From: Nitrospira sp.
GTDB lineage: Bacteria; Nitrospirota; Nitrospiria; Nitrospirales; Nitrospiraceae
Assembly (NCBI GenBank): GCA_024760525.1
Contig: CP060499.1
Span: 3,307,501 to 3,371,500, forward strand
Direction: 5' to 3'
DNA: 64,000 bases
Below the pieces are notes generated by a model. That model was given only the letters and a program-made list of their open reading frames with translations, made no database searches and was not told the DNA's origin. Shown here piece by piece: positions 33,734 through 42,683 of this stretch (position 1 is its first letter; every line of letters starts with the position of its first letter). Made by a program: the position numbers and the translations under genes.

Positions 33734-34930
33734 ATGATGCATCCCCTTCGTTTCGATCTCCCCGACTATGACATTTCACCGGAGCGAGGCTTTCTTCCCG
33801 AAGAACCTGTTAAGGGCCTTCCTAACTCTCCTGAGCTGAACTTTGTCGGGGAGGAACTACCGAAGCTGCTCGTCGCGCGAGCGGTTCGGCGATTCATCGA
33901 CGAGCAATTTCAGCAGAGCGCAGTCATTCCCCAGACATGGCAACGTGAGCACTATAAAGCCGCAATGCGGATTCTTTCGTTCGCCGGCCACGCTTACGTA
34001 TGGGAAATTCCGGACCAACCGGCGCCGATATTGCCACCCCAACTTGCACAGCCCTGGTTTGAGGTTGCCCAGCGGCTTGGCCGGCCACCGGTACTATCGT
34101 ACGCGTCCTATGCCCTCGACAACTGGCGAAGGCTCGATCCGGAGAAGCCGATCCAAGTCGATAACATCGTCTTGTTGCAGAATTTTCTCGGCGGTCAGGA
34201 CGAAGAGTGGTTTGTTGTCGTCCACATCCAAATCGAACGACAAGCAGGCCCGGCATTGGCTGGACTTCTCCACGCGATGCGAAGCGCAGTCGAGGAGAAG
34301 GAAGACGAAGTCTTGTTGGGCCTTCAATCGTTAGCGACAGCCCAAACCGCCATGCGCGATACGCTTATCAGGATGAAGGAGCGCTGCGATCCATATGTTT
34401 ACTACACGCGCGTGCGACCCTACATTCATGGGTGGAAAAACAGCCCCGCCTTGCCATCCGGTCTCGTATATCAGGGGGTGACAGCCTTTAACGGTGCCCC
34501 GCAGCAATTCCGCGGTGAAACCGGCGCTCAAAGCTCTATCGTGCCCTGCCTTGACGCCGGGCTGGGCATCGTTCACGCCCCGGGTCTTCTGACTCTTTAT
34601 CTGCAGGAAATGCGTGAGTACATGCCTCCGCGTCATCGGGCATTTCTGGAAGCATTGGAGCAAGCCACTGATGATCGGGGCCGCCCGGTGCTCCTCGGTT
34701 ACGTGCGGGATCGAAAGCTCCGACATCCTGCTCTCTGGGCCGCTTACCGAAGCTGCATTGAGCTTCTCGCGCAGTTTCGCGAGATCCATATCGGATATGC
34801 CGATAGCTACATCCACCGTCAGCAGCAATCGCACACCAGCAATCCCACCGCCGTAGGGACAGGAGGCACACCCTTCATGGCGTACCTACAAAAGCATCTC
34901 GACGAGACACGGCAAGTGTTGGTTGAGTAA
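33734..34930 (+). CDS. Indoleamine 2,3-dioxygenase-family heme protein
   Basis: About 398 residues from the ATG at 33734. Family landmarks align with human IDO1: the substrate-site segment QQFRGETGAQSS (Arg about 260, equivalent to IDO1 Arg231), MPPRHRAFLEALE, the heme-ligand region FREIHIGYADSYI (His about 352, equivalent to IDO1 His346) and the C-terminal GTGGT loop. Canonical IDO cleaves the indole ring of tryptophan with O2. Bacterial homologs exist but often have poor tryptophan affinity, so the substrate is uncertain. It is followed 5 bp later by a DUF72 gene, suggesting an operon. Confidence 0.85.
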   Translation: MMHPLRFDLPDYDISPERGFLPEEPVKGLPNSPELNFVGEELPKLLVARAVRRFIDEQFQQSAVIPQTWQREHYKAAMRILSFAGHAYVWEIPDQPAPILPPQLAQPWFEVAQRLGRPPVLSYASYALDNWRRLDPEKPIQVDNIVLLQNFLGGQDEEWFVVVHIQIERQAGPALAGLLHAMRSAVEEKEDEVLLGLQSLATAQTAMRDTLIRMKERCDPYVYYTRVRPYIHGWKNSPALPSGLVYQGVTAFNGAPQQFRGETGAQSSIVPCLDAGLGIVHAPGLLTLYLQEMREYMPPRHRAFLEALEQATDDRGRPVLLGYVRDRKLRHPALWAAYRSCIELLAQFREIHIGYADSYIHRQQQSHTSNPTAVGTGGTPFMAYLQKHLDETRQVLVE

Positions 34931-34935
34931 TTAGT

Positions 34936-35706
34936 ATGGCCAAGGCCTCCATCGGTCTCTCCGGTTATTCCTACAAAGCATGGCAAGGTTTACATAGGTT
35001 TTATCCACCAGATATCAAGCCCGCTGAATTTCTCCGCTACTATGCTTCTCGGTATTCAACGGTTGAACTCGACGGAGTCTGGTATCGGCTCCCAACCGAG
35101 AAGACGGTGGAAACCTGGTCTCAAACAACACCGCCGAATTTTATTTACGCTCCGAAAGCACATCGAGAGATCACACACCTCCGCCGCCTGAAGCTGGAAG
35201 GATTGCCGACGCTGATGGCGATGCTTCAACGGCTCGAACCGCTTCGCAAGATGGGCAAGCTGGGACCGATCCTGCTCCAGCTGCCTCCTAACTTGAAGCG
35301 CGATGACGGACGACTGGAGGACTTTTTAAGCCGTCTACCATCGACACATCGGTGGGCCATAGAATTTCGCCATGAGAGTTGGCACACGGACGAGATCGAA
35401 CAACTCCTCCTCCGACATGCTGTCGCGTGGGCAGCCGTCGAGACGGATGAACAAGAGGTGGAGCATCGAGACACGGCGGACTTTCGGTATGTGCGGCTGC
35501 GAAAAACCACATACATTGAGAGAGATCTCAACCGATGGGTGGAACGATTTCAGGAAGCATTACAGAAAGGGAAGGACTGCTTTGTCTATTGCAAGCATGA
35601 AGACGAAGGTTCGCCCTGGCTGTGGGCAGATAAGCTGATTCGGCTTCTGAATCTGTCGAGAGCTTCAACCAACATAGTGGAGGAGAAAAACGACGGCCAG
35701 TTCTAG
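34936..35706 (+). CDS. DUF72-family protein (YecE-like)
   Basis: A 256-residue protein with the TIM-barrel-like DUF72 signatures: IGLSGYSYKAWQG at the N-terminus, YASRYSTVELDGVWYRLP, KAHREITH, GPILLQLPPNLKRD, WAIEFRHESW and a C-terminal DCFVYCKHEDEGSPWLWADKLIRLL. The family is widespread and its role unsettled. Five bases after the IDO-family gene, so likely co-transcribed. Confidence 0.85.
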   Translation: MAKASIGLSGYSYKAWQGLHRFYPPDIKPAEFLRYYASRYSTVELDGVWYRLPTEKTVETWSQTTPPNFIYAPKAHREITHLRRLKLEGLPTLMAMLQRLEPLRKMGKLGPILLQLPPNLKRDDGRLEDFLSRLPSTHRWAIEFRHESWHTDEIEQLLLRHAVAWAAVETDEQEVEHRDTADFRYVRLRKTTYIERDLNRWVERFQEALQKGKDCFVYCKHEDEGSPWLWADKLIRLLNLSRASTNIVEEKNDGQF

Positions 35707-35780
35707 AAGTTGTCCGGAGCCGGACGGCTGAGCCTTTCGCGAACTCTGCGCGATGAAACCAGTGTGATGCGTCTGTAGGC

Positions 35781-36638
35781 TTATGGTTTGATGTCAAAGT
35801 GAATCGACATGCCCGCATGCACAAGAATCGTATTGATCGTGGATTCATAGGGATTAAGAGCAAGTTGCCCTTGCAACCCACCATCAAAGGCAGGGCCGGA
35901 CTTCCCGAACCGATCCGTCGTCAGCCCGGTGTGATCGGCATGGATATACTTCGCCTCCACAAACGCCGCCACATACTTGAAGATATGCGCCTTGATTCCG
36001 CCCACTCCCATAAACGCGACCGCCGTATCCCGTTGTTCAGTGATGGCGTTGGAAAAACCCGTCCCCAGTTGTGAACCTGGCTTCGTCGCCATCTGATGCG
36101 CTCCCACGCCGATCCCGACGTACGGATGCCACCGCCCGTTGGGATAGGCTTCGGAAATCGCCATGGGGTAGCGAATCAGGAAATTGGAGCCGACGTAGAT
36201 GCCATTGACTTCGGTCGTGGTGCCCGATCCCGTTGCGGGATCACGATTATAATTGTCCTGGCAGCAGGCCACGTCCGCATACCAAATAAATCCGGTGATT
36301 TCCACGCCGAGATCGAATCCTGCCAACTTGTTTCTGGTTGGAAACCAGATCCCCGCGTTGCCTCCGACTGAGTGTTTCGTCTGATAGTCGACATCCTTGA
36401 CCACCGTCGGTGTGGTCCCGTCCGTAAACGTGGCGTCCGCACTGCGTGGAATTGCTATGCCCGCCATAAAGGAAAAATAGGGCTCGAGCGTCCCGGAGGA
36501 CATGGTCGGGGGATTGGCATCAAGCGATGTCGCATAGGGATCGGCGATCCGTTGGCTGGACGGATCTTCCGCCCGGGTAAGATCCGCAGAGCCGAGGACA
36601 CAGAGGAGACAAATCATCGCCGAAATTCTCGCTTTCAT
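35781..36638 (-). CDS. Outer-membrane beta-barrel protein, paralog A
   Basis: A 285-residue exported protein: signal peptide ending ADLTRA, then barrel strands such as LEPYFSFMAGIAIP, AGFDLGVEITGFIWY and WHPYVGIGVGAHQM, and a final STINTILVHAGMSIHFDIKP. An ACCQDNY motif contains adjacent Cys. About 70-75% identical to the downstream-copy paralog (37278-38147), with the same signal peptide except one residue. Likely an 8-12-stranded porin-like or OmpW/surface barrel; substrate unknown. Confidence 0.8.
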   Translation of the reverse strand: MKARISAMICLLCVLGSADLTRAEDPSSQRIADPYATSLDANPPTMSSGTLEPYFSFMAGIAIPRSADATFTDGTTPTVVKDVDYQTKHSVGGNAGIWFPTRNKLAGFDLGVEITGFIWYADVACCQDNYNRDPATGSGTTTEVNGIYVGSNFLIRYPMAISEAYPNGRWHPYVGIGVGAHQMATKPGSQLGTGFSNAITEQRDTAVAFMGVGGIKAHIFKYVAAFVEAKYIHADHTGLTTDRFGKSGPAFDGGLQGQLALNPYESTINTILVHAGMSIHFDIKP

Positions 36639-37017
36639 TCATCGTCCTCCCACGGTAAAGCAACCATGTTCTTCGACGAATCTGGGTTGCGCAATCTGAG
36701 ATCCATCAGTCGATCGTCGTTGGTCAGTGCGGCGAGACGAGTGACGCTGCGTACGACTCGACTCGACCCCCGGTTCGGCGGTTGCAGTGCTTGGCATGAA
36801 CGTCCATCGATCCGCCTCTCAGAGCGATCAGGAGGGGATACTCTTCTCGCATCGTAGGGGCGAACGGCGCCCACAGTAGCAACCCCGCCTTCAGTTTTGA
36901 AAATAGATAAAACGGATTGGAGCTATCGGTAAATCCAATATCCCATCGGACATGCGGACAGGGCTGTGGCGATGGATGAATCGACTCTGTCTCCAGCCTG
37001 CACTCACCGTCATCACC
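36639..37017. repeat. Upstream region copy 1, identical to 38148-38526
   Basis: A 379-bp segment directly upstream of barrel gene A, read here as identical at every position to the segment upstream of barrel gene B. It contains an A/T-rich part (TTTTATCTATTTTC on the minus strand) that could hold a promoter. No convincing ORF. Its continuation 37018-37277 holds a palindromic repeat and the terminator of the paralog B gene. Confidence 0.85.
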
Positions 37018-37048
37018 CGCCGTGCTTTCGTGTAGCGCCTCAGAAATG

Positions 37049-37079
37049 CGTTCGTAGTGAGCTTGTCGAACCATGAACG
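37049..37079. repeat. REP-like palindromic repeat
   Basis: CGTTCGTAGTGAGCTTGTCG, then ACCATGAACG: the ends pair imperfectly around a GAGCTTGTCGA centre. This resembles a palindrome class scattered in many bacterial genomes, whose translation gives short repeated tails. Only one copy is seen in this window. Confidence 0.45.
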
Positions 37080-37237
37080 GAACAGCCTGAAGGTATGCGC
37101 CCTGCGACAAACTCAGAGCGATTAACTGTCTGAGGGGTTAAAATGGGAGGTCATGCTAGGGATCAACCAAAACCATGTCTGGCCCGATTGATGGGAATGA
37201 GGTGAGGAGAAGGAGGATTAGAGACGAGAACGAGTGG

Positions 37238-37259
37238 CCCCCACCGTAAGCGGTGGGGG
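37238..37259 (-). terminator. Hairpin terminator after barrel gene B
   Basis: CCCCCACCG (37238-37246), loop TAAG, CGGTGGGGG (37251-37259). It lies 19 bp past the paralog B stop on the minus strand. No strong U-tract. Confidence 0.6.
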
Positions 37260-37277
37260 GACGTATCCGGCACGACG

Positions 37278-38147
37278 CTACGGCTTCCAGTCAAAGTGAA
37301 TCGACAAGCCCGCATGCACCAAGACCGTATTAATCGTGGATGTATATGGATTCATAAAAGGACCGACCGCATTTACTAAACCGCCATCGGGGCTCTGTGC
37401 GAACCGATCCGACGACAGCCCGGTGTGATGGGCGTAGAGATACTTCGCCTCCACAAACGCCGCTACGTACTTGAAGAGATGCGCCTTGATTCCTCCCACT
37501 CCCTGAAACCCGACCGTTGTATCCCGTTGGGTGGTGTCGGCGTTCCTAAGAGACCCCCCCCGGAATCCACCTGGCTTCATCCCCATCTGATGCGCTCCCA
37601 CGCCGATCCCGACGTACGGATGCCACCGCCCGTTGGGATAGGCTTCGGAAATCGCCATGGGGTAGCGGATCAGGAAATTGGGGCCGATGTAGACGCTTGA
37701 TATTTCAGTCGTGGTGCCGCGATTGGGGAATCCCCCATTGTTAGCGCCCGTGGGGTCATTATTATAAAAGTCCCGACAGCAAGCCACGTCTGGATACCAA
37801 ACATAGCCGGTGATTTCAATACCGAGATCAAATCCTGCCAACTTGTTTCTGGTTGGAAACCAGATCCCTGCGCTGCCCCCCCATGAGTGTTTCATCTGAT
37901 AGTCGACATCCCTGACCACCGTCGGCTGGGTCCCATCCGAAAACGTGGCGTCCTGACTGAACGGAATCGCCACGCCCGCCATGAGGGAAAAATAAGGCTC
38001 GAGCGTCCCGGAGGACATGGTCGGGAGGCCCGACGATAGGGCATAGGGATCGGCGACCCGTTGGCTGTACGGATCTTCCGCCCGGGTGAAATCCGCAGAG
38101 CCGAGGACACAGAGGAGACAAATCATCGCCGAAATTCTCGCTTTCAT
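37278..38147 (-). CDS. Outer-membrane beta-barrel protein, paralog B
   Basis: A 289-residue paralog of the 35781-36638 gene. Same signal peptide (MKARISAMICLLCVLGSAD), same barrel blocks (AGFDLGIEITGYVWY, WHPYVGIGVGAHQM) and similar C-terminus, STINTVLVHAGLSIHFDWKP. Differences concentrate in loops: a longer DPTGANNGGFPNRGTTTE segment and an altered C-terminal turn (PDGGLVNAVGPFMNPY). It retains ACCRDFY with adjacent Cys. Probably a tandem duplication, with loop divergence giving different surface or binding properties. Confidence 0.8.
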   Translation of the reverse strand: MKARISAMICLLCVLGSADFTRAEDPYSQRVADPYALSSGLPTMSSGTLEPYFSLMAGVAIPFSQDATFSDGTQPTVVRDVDYQMKHSWGGSAGIWFPTRNKLAGFDLGIEITGYVWYPDVACCRDFYNNDPTGANNGGFPNRGTTTEISSVYIGPNFLIRYPMAISEAYPNGRWHPYVGIGVGAHQMGMKPGGFRGGSLRNADTTQRDTTVGFQGVGGIKAHLFKYVAAFVEAKYLYAHHTGLSSDRFAQSPDGGLVNAVGPFMNPYTSTINTVLVHAGLSIHFDWKP

Positions 38148-38698
38148 TCATCGTCCTCCCACGGTAAAGCAACCATGTTCTTCGACGAATCTGGGTTGCG
38201 CAATCTGAGATCCATCAGTCGATCGTCGTTGGTCAGTGCGGCGAGACGAGTGACGCTGCGTACGACTCGACTCGACCCCCGGTTCGGCGGTTGCAGTGCT
38301 TGGCATGAACGTCCATCGATCCGCCTCTCAGAGCGATCAGGAGGGGATACTCTTCTCGCATCGTAGGGGCGAACGGCGCCCACAGTAGCAACCCCGCCTT
38401 CAGTTTTGAAAATAGATAAAACGGATTGGAGCTATCGGTAAATCCAATATCCCATCGGACATGCGGACAGGGCTGTGGCGATGGATGAATCGACTCTGTC
38501 TCCAGCCTGCACTCACCGTCATCACCGGGCGCGCTTCCAGATGGCACGGCCGCACACCAGCAAACAACTCATTGAAAGGAAAGACATGACAACCGTCGCA
38601 CCCGACTCACTTGCCCGGAGGCGATGGATCTCCCATCGAGATGACATCGACGACGTTGTGACAGAGGAGGATGCCAACGGAAGAATGTACCTGAGGAA
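38148..38698. repeat. Upstream region copy 2 and spacer before sucD
   Basis: 38148-38526 duplicates 36639-37017 with no difference seen. 38527-38698 is unique sequence between the duplication and the sucD stop, with no gene recognised. The break after ATCACC marks the end of the duplicated unit. Confidence 0.8.
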
Positions 38699-39571
38699 TT
38701 ACCGTCCCAACGCTTGTTGGACCGCCGCGCCGATCTCAGCCGGATTCTTGACGACTTTGACGCCAGCCGCTTCCAGAGTTTTCATCTTTTCAGCCGCGGT
38801 CCCCTTGCCGCCGGAGATGATGGCCCCGGCGTGGCCCATACGGCGTCCAGGAGGTGCCGTGATGCCGGCGATGAAGCTGATCACAGGCTTCTTGACGTTT
38901 TTCTTGATGAACTCGGCTGCCTTCTCTTCGGCGTCGCCGCCGATTTCTCCGATCATGACAATGGCCTGAGTCTCAGGGTCCCTTTCAAACAGGGGTAACA
39001 CATCCACAAACCCTGTGCCATTGACCGGATCGCCCCCGATACCGACACACGTCGTTTCTCCCAATCCCAAGGTGGACAATTGATGCACGGCTTCATACGT
39101 CAAGGTGCCGCTGCGGGAAACGACTCCGACGACGCCTTTCTTGTGAATGAAGCCCGGCATGATACCGATCTTCGCTTCATCGACCGTGATGACGCCGGGG
39201 CAATTCGGGCCGATCAATCGAACGTCGCGGCCTCGGAGAGCCCGCTTCACTTTCACCATGTCGTTGACGGGAATCCCTTCCGTGATGCAGATCACCAACT
39301 TGATTCCGGCATCGGCAGCTTCCAGAATTGCATCCGCACAAAATGGCGGCGGCACAAAGATCAGTGAGGTATCGGCCTCGGTCTTCTTGACCGCATCGGT
39401 CACCGTATTGAACACGGGAATGCCTTCTACTTCTTGCCCGGCCTTCCCCGGTGTGACACCGGCGACGACTTTGGTTCCGTATGCCTTACACTGGGTCGCA
39501 TGGAACGAACCTTCCTTGCCCGTAATCCCCTGCACCACCACCCGCGTATTCTTGTTTACCAATATGCTCAC
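38699..39571 (-). CDS. sucD: Succinyl-CoA ligase, alpha subunit
   Basis: A 290-residue alpha subunit. CoA-binding Rossmann domain at the N-terminus (VVVQGITGKEGSFHATQ), GPNCPGVIT, and the phosphohistidine loop GRRMGHAGAI with His247. Length and motifs match SucD of ATP-forming enzymes. In rTCA operation it activates succinate to succinyl-CoA, the substrate of 2-oxoglutarate:ferredoxin oxidoreductase. It is the last gene of the minus-strand rTCA block, 97 bp after sucC. Confidence 0.95.
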   Translation of the reverse strand: MSILVNKNTRVVVQGITGKEGSFHATQCKAYGTKVVAGVTPGKAGQEVEGIPVFNTVTDAVKKTEADTSLIFVPPPFCADAILEAADAGIKLVICITEGIPVNDMVKVKRALRGRDVRLIGPNCPGVITVDEAKIGIMPGFIHKKGVVGVVSRSGTLTYEAVHQLSTLGLGETTCVGIGGDPVNGTGFVDVLPLFERDPETQAIVMIGEIGGDAEEKAAEFIKKNVKKPVISFIAGITAPPGRRMGHAGAIISGGKGTAAEKMKTLEAAGVKVVKNPAEIGAAVQQALGR

Positions 39572-39668
39572 GATTCCCTCTTTTCCTGTTCGTCTTTGTC
39601 AAGAAGGTGTGCCGGGTCGGGGCTCATACTGCGCGTATCAACCTCACCTGGCCCGGCGCGCACTTCTC

Positions 39669-40847
39669 CTACGCTGTCTTGCCTGTCAGCTTCACAATCT
39701 TCTGCGCCGCTTCCCACAGATCATCGGCCACATCGAGCTTGAGGCCAGATTCAGACAACAGTTTTCGACCTTCCTCCGCATTGGTCCCCTGCAGTCGAAC
39801 AACCAGCGGCACCGTAATTTTCACTTCCTTAGCCGCCTCGATCACGCCATGCGCAATGCGTTCGCAACGGACGATTCCGCCGAAGATATTGATGAAGATG
39901 CCTTTGACGTTCGGATCTTTCAGGAGAATGCGGAAGCCGGCTGCCACGGTCTCCTTCGTTGCCCCGCCACCAACATCCAGAAAGTTCGCCGGCTCACTGC
40001 CGGCCAACTTGATCACGTCCATCGTCGCCATGGCGAGACCTGCGCCGTTGACCATGCAACCGATATTTCCGTCCAGCTTTACATAATTCAAGTTGTTGGC
40101 TGTCGCTTCGATCTCCAGCGGTTCTTCCTCGTTCAAATCCCGCATCTTCTGCACATCCTCGTGCTTGAAGAGGCCGTTGTCGTCGAACGAGACCTTGCCA
40201 TCCAATGCCACCAACGTCTTTTCCTTCGTGATGATGAGCGGATTGATTTCAACCAGCGCCGCATTTTTTTCCATGAACAGGCGATAGAGATTTCCAAGCA
40301 TCTTGACGAAAGAATTGATTACCGCCGGCTCGATATTCTGAAGCCCCAGAGCAAACGCCACATTGCGGCCGTTGTACCCTTGAAAACCGACCGCCGGGTC
40401 GATCGCTTCCTTGATGATCTTGTCTGGTGTTTTCGCGGCGACCTCTTCGATCTCCATCCCGCCTTCTGTACTGGCGATGAAGGTGGGCCAACCAGTGTCG
40501 CGATCAACGAGGATCGACAGATAGAGTTCTTTGGCAATATTGGCGCCTTCTTCCATCAAAAGGCGATGGACCTGGCGCCCCTTCGGGCCGGTCTGATGAG
40601 TCACCAGAGTCTTGCCGAGTAACTCTTTGGCGAAACCAGCCACTGCGCCCTTGTCCTTCGTAATCTTTACCCCACCGGCCTTGCCGCGGCCACCGGCATG
40701 GATTTGCGCCTTCACGACGAACACCGGTGTGTTCAGCTCGTCGGCCCAAGCCGTCGCGGCGTCGGCAGAGGTAATCTCTTTCCCACGCGGCACAGGCACT
40801 CCGAATTGCCCGAACAATGACTTCGCTTGGAACTCATGCACGTTCAT
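39669..40847 (-). CDS. sucC: Succinyl-CoA ligase, beta subunit
   Basis: A 392-residue ATP-grasp subunit. MNVHEFQAKSLFGQFGVPVP at the start, KAQIHAGGRGKAGGV (nucleotide-binding Lys), MEEGANIAKELYLSILVDR, and EINPLI with GKVSFDDNG for metal and partner contacts, then the C-terminal CoA-ligase domain with VFINIFGGIVRCE-like residues (IFINIFGGIVRCERIAHG). It pairs with SucD downstream. The gap after it has a GC-rich inverted repeat (39607-39663). Confidence 0.95.
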   Translation of the reverse strand: MNVHEFQAKSLFGQFGVPVPRGKEITSADAATAWADELNTPVFVVKAQIHAGGRGKAGGVKITKDKGAVAGFAKELLGKTLVTHQTGPKGRQVHRLLMEEGANIAKELYLSILVDRDTGWPTFIASTEGGMEIEEVAAKTPDKIIKEAIDPAVGFQGYNGRNVAFALGLQNIEPAVINSFVKMLGNLYRLFMEKNAALVEINPLIITKEKTLVALDGKVSFDDNGLFKHEDVQKMRDLNEEEPLEIEATANNLNYVKLDGNIGCMVNGAGLAMATMDVIKLAGSEPANFLDVGGGATKETVAAGFRILLKDPNVKGIFINIFGGIVRCERIAHGVIEAAKEVKITVPLVVRLQGTNAEEGRKLLSESGLKLDVADDLWEAAQKIVKLTGKTA

Positions 40848-41023
40848 TCTGTTCTCTCCCTCTCAGGACGGTGACGGGGATATGTCTCATGACGCAGGCT
40901 ATCTTCACCCGCCTCCCCTGAGCGCGCTCTTCTTCCTTGCGCGCACCGACCGAAATCTTAGAGTCTGATTGAGCCTTGCGTGCGCGGCGGGTAAGCACAC
41001 GAAATATCCGCGTCGCGGTTCTC

Positions 41024-42607
41024 TTATCCTACCTTTCGAGTGTAGGCCGGCAGGATCATCGGTGATACGACCCCGCTCACATTCCCATGCTTCGTGGCAT
41101 CTTCGCGGAACTGTTGGAGATGGTTCAATGTGAGTCTTCCCTGCTTGATCGATCCGGCTCGTGAGGCGGCGGTCAGTCCAGAACGCTTTCCGAATACCAT
41201 CAAGTCGAGCAGTGAATTGCCCATCAGACGATTGCGGCCGTGTAACCCGCCCGATGCCTCGCCGGCCACGAATAGGTTCTTCACGTTCGTTTCCGAATTC
41301 GTATCGATCTTGACGCCGCCGTTTTGATAATGCAGCGTCGGATAAATCAGCACCGGATCCTTGCTGATATCGATGCCGAAACGCTCGAATTGCAGCATCA
41401 TGGCCGGAAAATGTTTCTCGACCGTTCCCGGTCCATGTTCCGCATCCAGAAGGGGGGTATCCAGCCAAACGCCCACACGGCCGGACATGGTTCGGATACC
41501 ACGTCCTTCCTCACACTCGCGGATAATCGACGAAGACACGACGTCACGAGTATCGAGTTCATTCACGAAGCGCTCGCCCTTCGCATTCACGAGCTGACCG
41601 CCCTCCGAACGGATGCCTTCTGTGACCAAGGCCCCGATCAGCTGTTCCGGATACACAGCGCCCGATGGGTGGTATTGGAACGTATCGACATGCGCCAGCT
41701 TGGCGCCCATGCGGTAAGACAGGCAGAGACCGTCGCCGGTCGCGCCATAGTGGTTGCTCGTCGGGAACCCCTGAATATGCAGCCGGCCAATCCCACCCGT
41801 CGCGAGAATGACGGATTTCGCGGCAACGACGACATGTCGCTGATTGTCGAGGTCTTTGAAGATGGCGCCACTGCAAGCCCCGCTGTCATCACTGAGTAAT
41901 TCGATAGCCGCTGCAAACTCGAGCAACTGAATTTTTTGATTGATGACCTCATCCTTGAGGACCCGCATGATCTCGAGGCCGGTGTAGTCGGAGCAGGTCA
42001 GGAGGCGAGGCTTGGAGCTACCGCCACCCTTCTTCACATGGAGGTTGCCGTCGGCCTGCCGATCAAATAGGACTCCTAATTCGAGCAACCATTTGGCGAT
42101 CGCCGGTCCGTCTTCCACCATGACCTTGAGCAGGGCATGGTCGTTCTGCATGTGCCCGCCCTTCAGCGTATCGAGAAAATGGGTGACGGGGGAATCTTCC
42201 GGCGCCACAGAAATCTGCATACCGCCCTGCGCCATCACGCTATTGGAATCGCCAAGCCGCAATTTCGTGGCCAGGATTGTTTTGGATCCGGCCGCATGCG
42301 CGTGCAAGGCCGCAGCACAGCCAGCTCCACCCCCCCCGATCACCAGCACGTCGGTCGTATAGTGCGGCGTGAGATCGGCATTGTTCTGGATCGGACTGTC
42401 GCCCTCGAGCAATGTCGCCAGCTCAACGACGGTCTTGTCCCCTTCGTTGGGACCGAAGCGAATCGGCCGATAGGCGCTGGCGCGGTAATCCGGATGATAT
42501 TTATGGATCAGCTGGTCGCGGTCTTCGGAAGAAAACTTCGGGATGGTCTGTTGACGGCGGGCATCCCGCGTCTTGTGCACGATCTGTTGGAGTGCGTGAA
42601 TGTCCAT
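41024..42607 (-). CDS. Fumarate reductase/succinate dehydrogenase flavoprotein-like subunit, atypical
   Basis: A 527-residue FAD protein of the FrdA/SdhA family. GGGGAG (91-96) is the dinucleotide motif, and VTEGIRSEGG, LHYQNGGV and NRLMGNSLLDLMVFGKRSG are catalytic-domain signatures. Three oddities: about 85 residues precede the FAD motif (usually fewer than 20); the residue equivalent to the FAD-linking His is Asn122 (in GDSNSVMAQGG), predicting non-covalent FAD; and only about 60 residues follow the NRLMGNS block, so most of the usual C-terminal domain is missing. It pairs with the iron-sulfur subunit 76 bp upstream. No membrane anchor gene is nearby. Likely reduces fumarate to succinate in rTCA. 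Confidence 0.85.
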   Translation of the reverse strand: MDIHALQQIVHKTRDARRQQTIPKFSSEDRDQLIHKYHPDYRASAYRPIRFGPNEGDKTVVELATLLEGDSPIQNNADLTPHYTTDVLVIGGGGAGCAAALHAHAAGSKTILATKLRLGDSNSVMAQGGMQISVAPEDSPVTHFLDTLKGGHMQNDHALLKVMVEDGPAIAKWLLELGVLFDRQADGNLHVKKGGGSSKPRLLTCSDYTGLEIMRVLKDEVINQKIQLLEFAAAIELLSDDSGACSGAIFKDLDNQRHVVVAAKSVILATGGIGRLHIQGFPTSNHYGATGDGLCLSYRMGAKLAHVDTFQYHPSGAVYPEQLIGALVTEGIRSEGGQLVNAKGERFVNELDTRDVVSSSIIRECEEGRGIRTMSGRVGVWLDTPLLDAEHGPGTVEKHFPAMMLQFERFGIDISKDPVLIYPTLHYQNGGVKIDTNSETNVKNLFVAGEASGGLHGRNRLMGNSLLDLMVFGKRSGLTAASRAGSIKQGRLTLNHLQQFREDATKHGNVSGVVSPMILPAYTRKVG

Positions 42608-42683
42608 GTCCGGCTTTGAGGTATCAGCCTTCAGCCACCGCGTCCATCGGAGCCTGAAAGCCGACGACTGACTGCTGCTTATG

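Noticed and set aside
36724..37110. Minus-strand frame of 128 codons upstream of barrel gene A
   Set aside because: Runs through the duplicated non-coding segment and the palindromic repeat; the duplicated copy gives a shorter, altered frame.
39147..40622. Open frame of 491 codons on the plus strand, opposite sucC and sucD
   Set aside because: Spans the sucC-sucD junction in antisense and has no recognisable domain; an artefact of high GC content.
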